Source: Henriciella sp.
Lineage (GTDB): Bacteria; Pseudomonadota; Alphaproteobacteria; Caulobacterales; Hyphomonadaceae
Assembly: GCF_029937755.1 (NCBI RefSeq)
Contig: NZ_JAPYPG010000005.1
Coordinates: forward strand, 1 to 64,000
DNA length: 64,000 nt
Direction: 5' to 3'
Both the position numbers and the translations under genes were made by a program. Below the pieces are notes generated by a model. It ran no database searches. It worked only from the letters and a program-made list of their open reading frames with translations, and was not told the origin of the DNA. Below, piece after piece: positions 62,544-64,000 of the stretch. Each line of letters opens with the position of its first letter. Positions within the stretch are counted from its first letter, which is position 1.

Positions 62544-64000
62544 CTATTTTTGAGAGGCAAGCTGTTCGTCCAGCGTCGCGATGGAGAGGCTCGTCCACGT
62601 CTCCGGCGGATTTCCGGCAAAGAGATGGTCCAGTTCGATCTGGAGCCCGACAAAGGCGAGGGAGTCAGCGCCGAGGGATTCAAAGCTCTCGGTCTCATCG
62701 ATCCCATCCTGCATCAGGATCGCCTCAAACGCCTGCTTGACCGTATGACACTGATGCGCCGACAGACCGAGGATCTCCAGAAACCCATCCCAGACCCGTC
62801 GAACCAGCGGAGCGTGATTGACCGTGTTGAAGTCCTGTTCGAGCGCGAGATAGCTCACCTTGCCATTCGGCAGGAAAGGAAGGCTTTCATAGAAACGAAC
62901 GGCTATGACCTTCTGCGGAACTTCCAGTGTTTCAGACAGGGCGCTCTGGACGTCCCGTCGCAACGCGTCGCTCTCCTCTGAGACAAGCGCGACGGCCAGC
63001 CGCTCATCATTGCCCGTGACGGCAAGCGTGCCGAATTTTTCCTTCAGCATCTGCTCGACGGAATCGAGATTGATGCGGCTTCCGAAAAGCTTCACGAACC
63101 GCTTCCTGCGCCCGACAATCTGGAACAGATCGCCCGGCAAGCGACGCGCAATATCACCGGTCCGGAGATAGTCCGGCGTCTCGTCTGACGCCAGTTCAGA
63201 CCGATCGGTCGCATATCCCATCATCACATTGGGGCCCCGATAGGCGAGCTCGGCATCGTGCGCCGCGGTCACGGTCTCTCCCTCGTCATCGATCAGGAAC
63301 AATTCGCCACCGGGGATCGCCTGTCCGATGGAATCCGGAAATGTCCTGGCGTCGTCCGGCTTGAGATAAGACATCCGGGGCGCTGCCTCCGTCTGCCCGT
63401 ACATGACGAAGAAATCCTTGCCAGCTGCGGCGAAGGCCTCGACGAAATGGGAGACCAACTCGCCGCGAAGCTTCCCGCCCGCCTGGGTCGCATATCTGAG
63501 GTCCTCATACGCCGCCGGGTCGAACCCCAGTTCGTAGAGCATCTCGTAATTATAAGGCACGCCGGAAAAGCTGGTGGCTCTTGAGGCTTTGAAATCGACC
63601 CAGAACTCGGGCTCCATCATCGACTTCTGCGAAAGCACCAGCGATCCCCCGCACTGGAGATGCGAATTGATGATAGAAAGACCGAAGGAGTAGAACGGTT
63701 TCAGATGGCAGAACGCCCTCTCCTCCTTCGTCAGGCCCAGATACTCGGTGATCGCCTCTGTATTCGACTGGATGTTCTTCTGCGACAGCTTCACGAACTT
63801 CGGAGAGCCCGTTGAGCCCGAGGTCGACAGCAGCAGTTTCAGGTCAGGATGCAATTGCGGCGGTTCAGCGTCGAATACCTCGGCCGCGTGCTCCCTGAGG
63901 ATCAGGTTGGGACGATAGGCTTCGATTAGCCGCTGCCCTTTCTCATTCCCGGCATCCTCCAGGAGATGAACCGCCGCCGGCGTGCGCAGTGTGGCGAGAT
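62544..64000 (-). CDS. Adenylate-forming enzyme with C-terminal carrier domain, partial
   Basis: The frame is open from the window end at 64000 to the stop at 62544, so the N-terminus (start) is missing; 485 codons are visible. The AMP-binding P-loop STSGSTGSPKFVKLSQ is present, then YGQTEAAPRMSYL and LRTGDIARRLPGDLFQIVGR (with RKR). The C-terminus has a phosphopantetheine carrier motif ESLGADSLAFVGLQIELDHL. This is a stand-alone NRPS-like adenylation plus thiolation module, or an acyl-CoA ligase fused to an acyl carrier. It probably activates a small acid or amino acid for transfer to a surface molecule. Confidence 0.85.
   Translation of the reverse strand, partial: LATLRTPAAVHLLEDAGNEKGQRLIEAYRPNLILREHAAEVFDAEPPQLHPDLKLLLSTSGSTGSPKFVKLSQKNIQSNTEAITEYLGLTKEERAFCHLKPFYSFGLSIINSHLQCGGSLVLSQKSMMEPEFWVDFKASRATSFSGVPYNYEMLYELGFDPAAYEDLRYATQAGGKLRGELVSHFVEAFAAAGKDFFVMYGQTEAAPRMSYLKPDDARTFPDSIGQAIPGGELFLIDDEGETVTAAHDAELAYRGPNVMMGYATDRSELASDETPDYLRTGDIARRLPGDLFQIVGRRKRFVKLFGSRINLDSVEQMLKEKFGTLAVTGNDERLAVALVSEESDALRRDVQSALSETLEVPQKVIAVRFYESLPFLPNGKVSYLALEQDFNTVNHAPLVRRVWDGFLEILGLSAHQCHTVKQAFEAILMQDGIDETESFESLGADSLAFVGLQIELDHLFAGNPPETWTSLSIATLDEQLASQK

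Overview
The window is about 64 kb of chromosome from a high-GC alphaproteobacterium. The gene set points to the Caulobacterales/Hyphomonadaceae side of the class: a CckA-type hybrid histidine kinase, FlbT, a FliM next to DksA, TTAA-type CtrA boxes, clustered GANTC (CcrM) sites and a three-subunit PntAA/PntAB/PntB transhydrogenase. Species assignment is inference; no rRNA or tRNA gene was seen.

Positions 1-14542 hold the ribosomal/RNA polymerase block on the minus strand, transcribed rplK-rplA, rplJ-rplL-rpoB-rpoC, rpsL-rpsG-fusA-tuf. A terminator follows rplA, and an L10-type leader hairpin precedes rplJ. secE/nusG are not next to rplK. From 14.7 to 26.6 kb come a Tat/lipoprotein M48 protease, a membrane coiled-coil protein with a C-terminal HhH domain, two RNA methyltransferases, cckA, an L,D-transpeptidase followed by an M15-like peptidase (a cell-wall pair), a TerC-family protein and fliM. 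From 26.6 to 30.3 kb is a small flagellar/cell-cycle area: fliM, dksA, a membrane protein of unknown function, marC, and flbT overlapping a 103-residue unknown gene. The fliM-dksA intergenic region carries a CtrA-like box and five GANTC sites.

30.4-54 kb is mostly housekeeping: a MoxR ATPase, TlyA, SodC, ArfB, an RcnB-like basic repeat protein, a lytic transglycosylase, dapA-smpB, a threonine dehydratase-like enzyme, a nucleotide-sugar epimerase, galU, an MscS channel, an SDR reductase, the pnt operon, an EAL protein, a DUF885 lipoprotein, a FAD monooxygenase, a solitary AceE-type thiamine enzyme and a serine hydrolase. Within it, at about 34.04-34.30 kb, lies a mini transcription unit: a 17-nt Shine-Dalgarno fully complementary to the conserved 3' end of 16S rRNA, a 26-codon ORF and its own terminator.

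55-64 kb is accessory in character: palindromic intergenic repeats, an HNH endonuclease, uvrB, and then a visibly AT-richer three-gene operon (58.77-60.51 kb) made of a TIGR04255-family protein and two small unknown proteins. That operon is the best candidate for an undescribed mobile system. The window closes with an unknown protein whose gene contains a palindromic repeat, an acyltransferase-3 membrane protein, and a convergent adenylate-forming enzyme with a carrier domain that is cut off by the window end.
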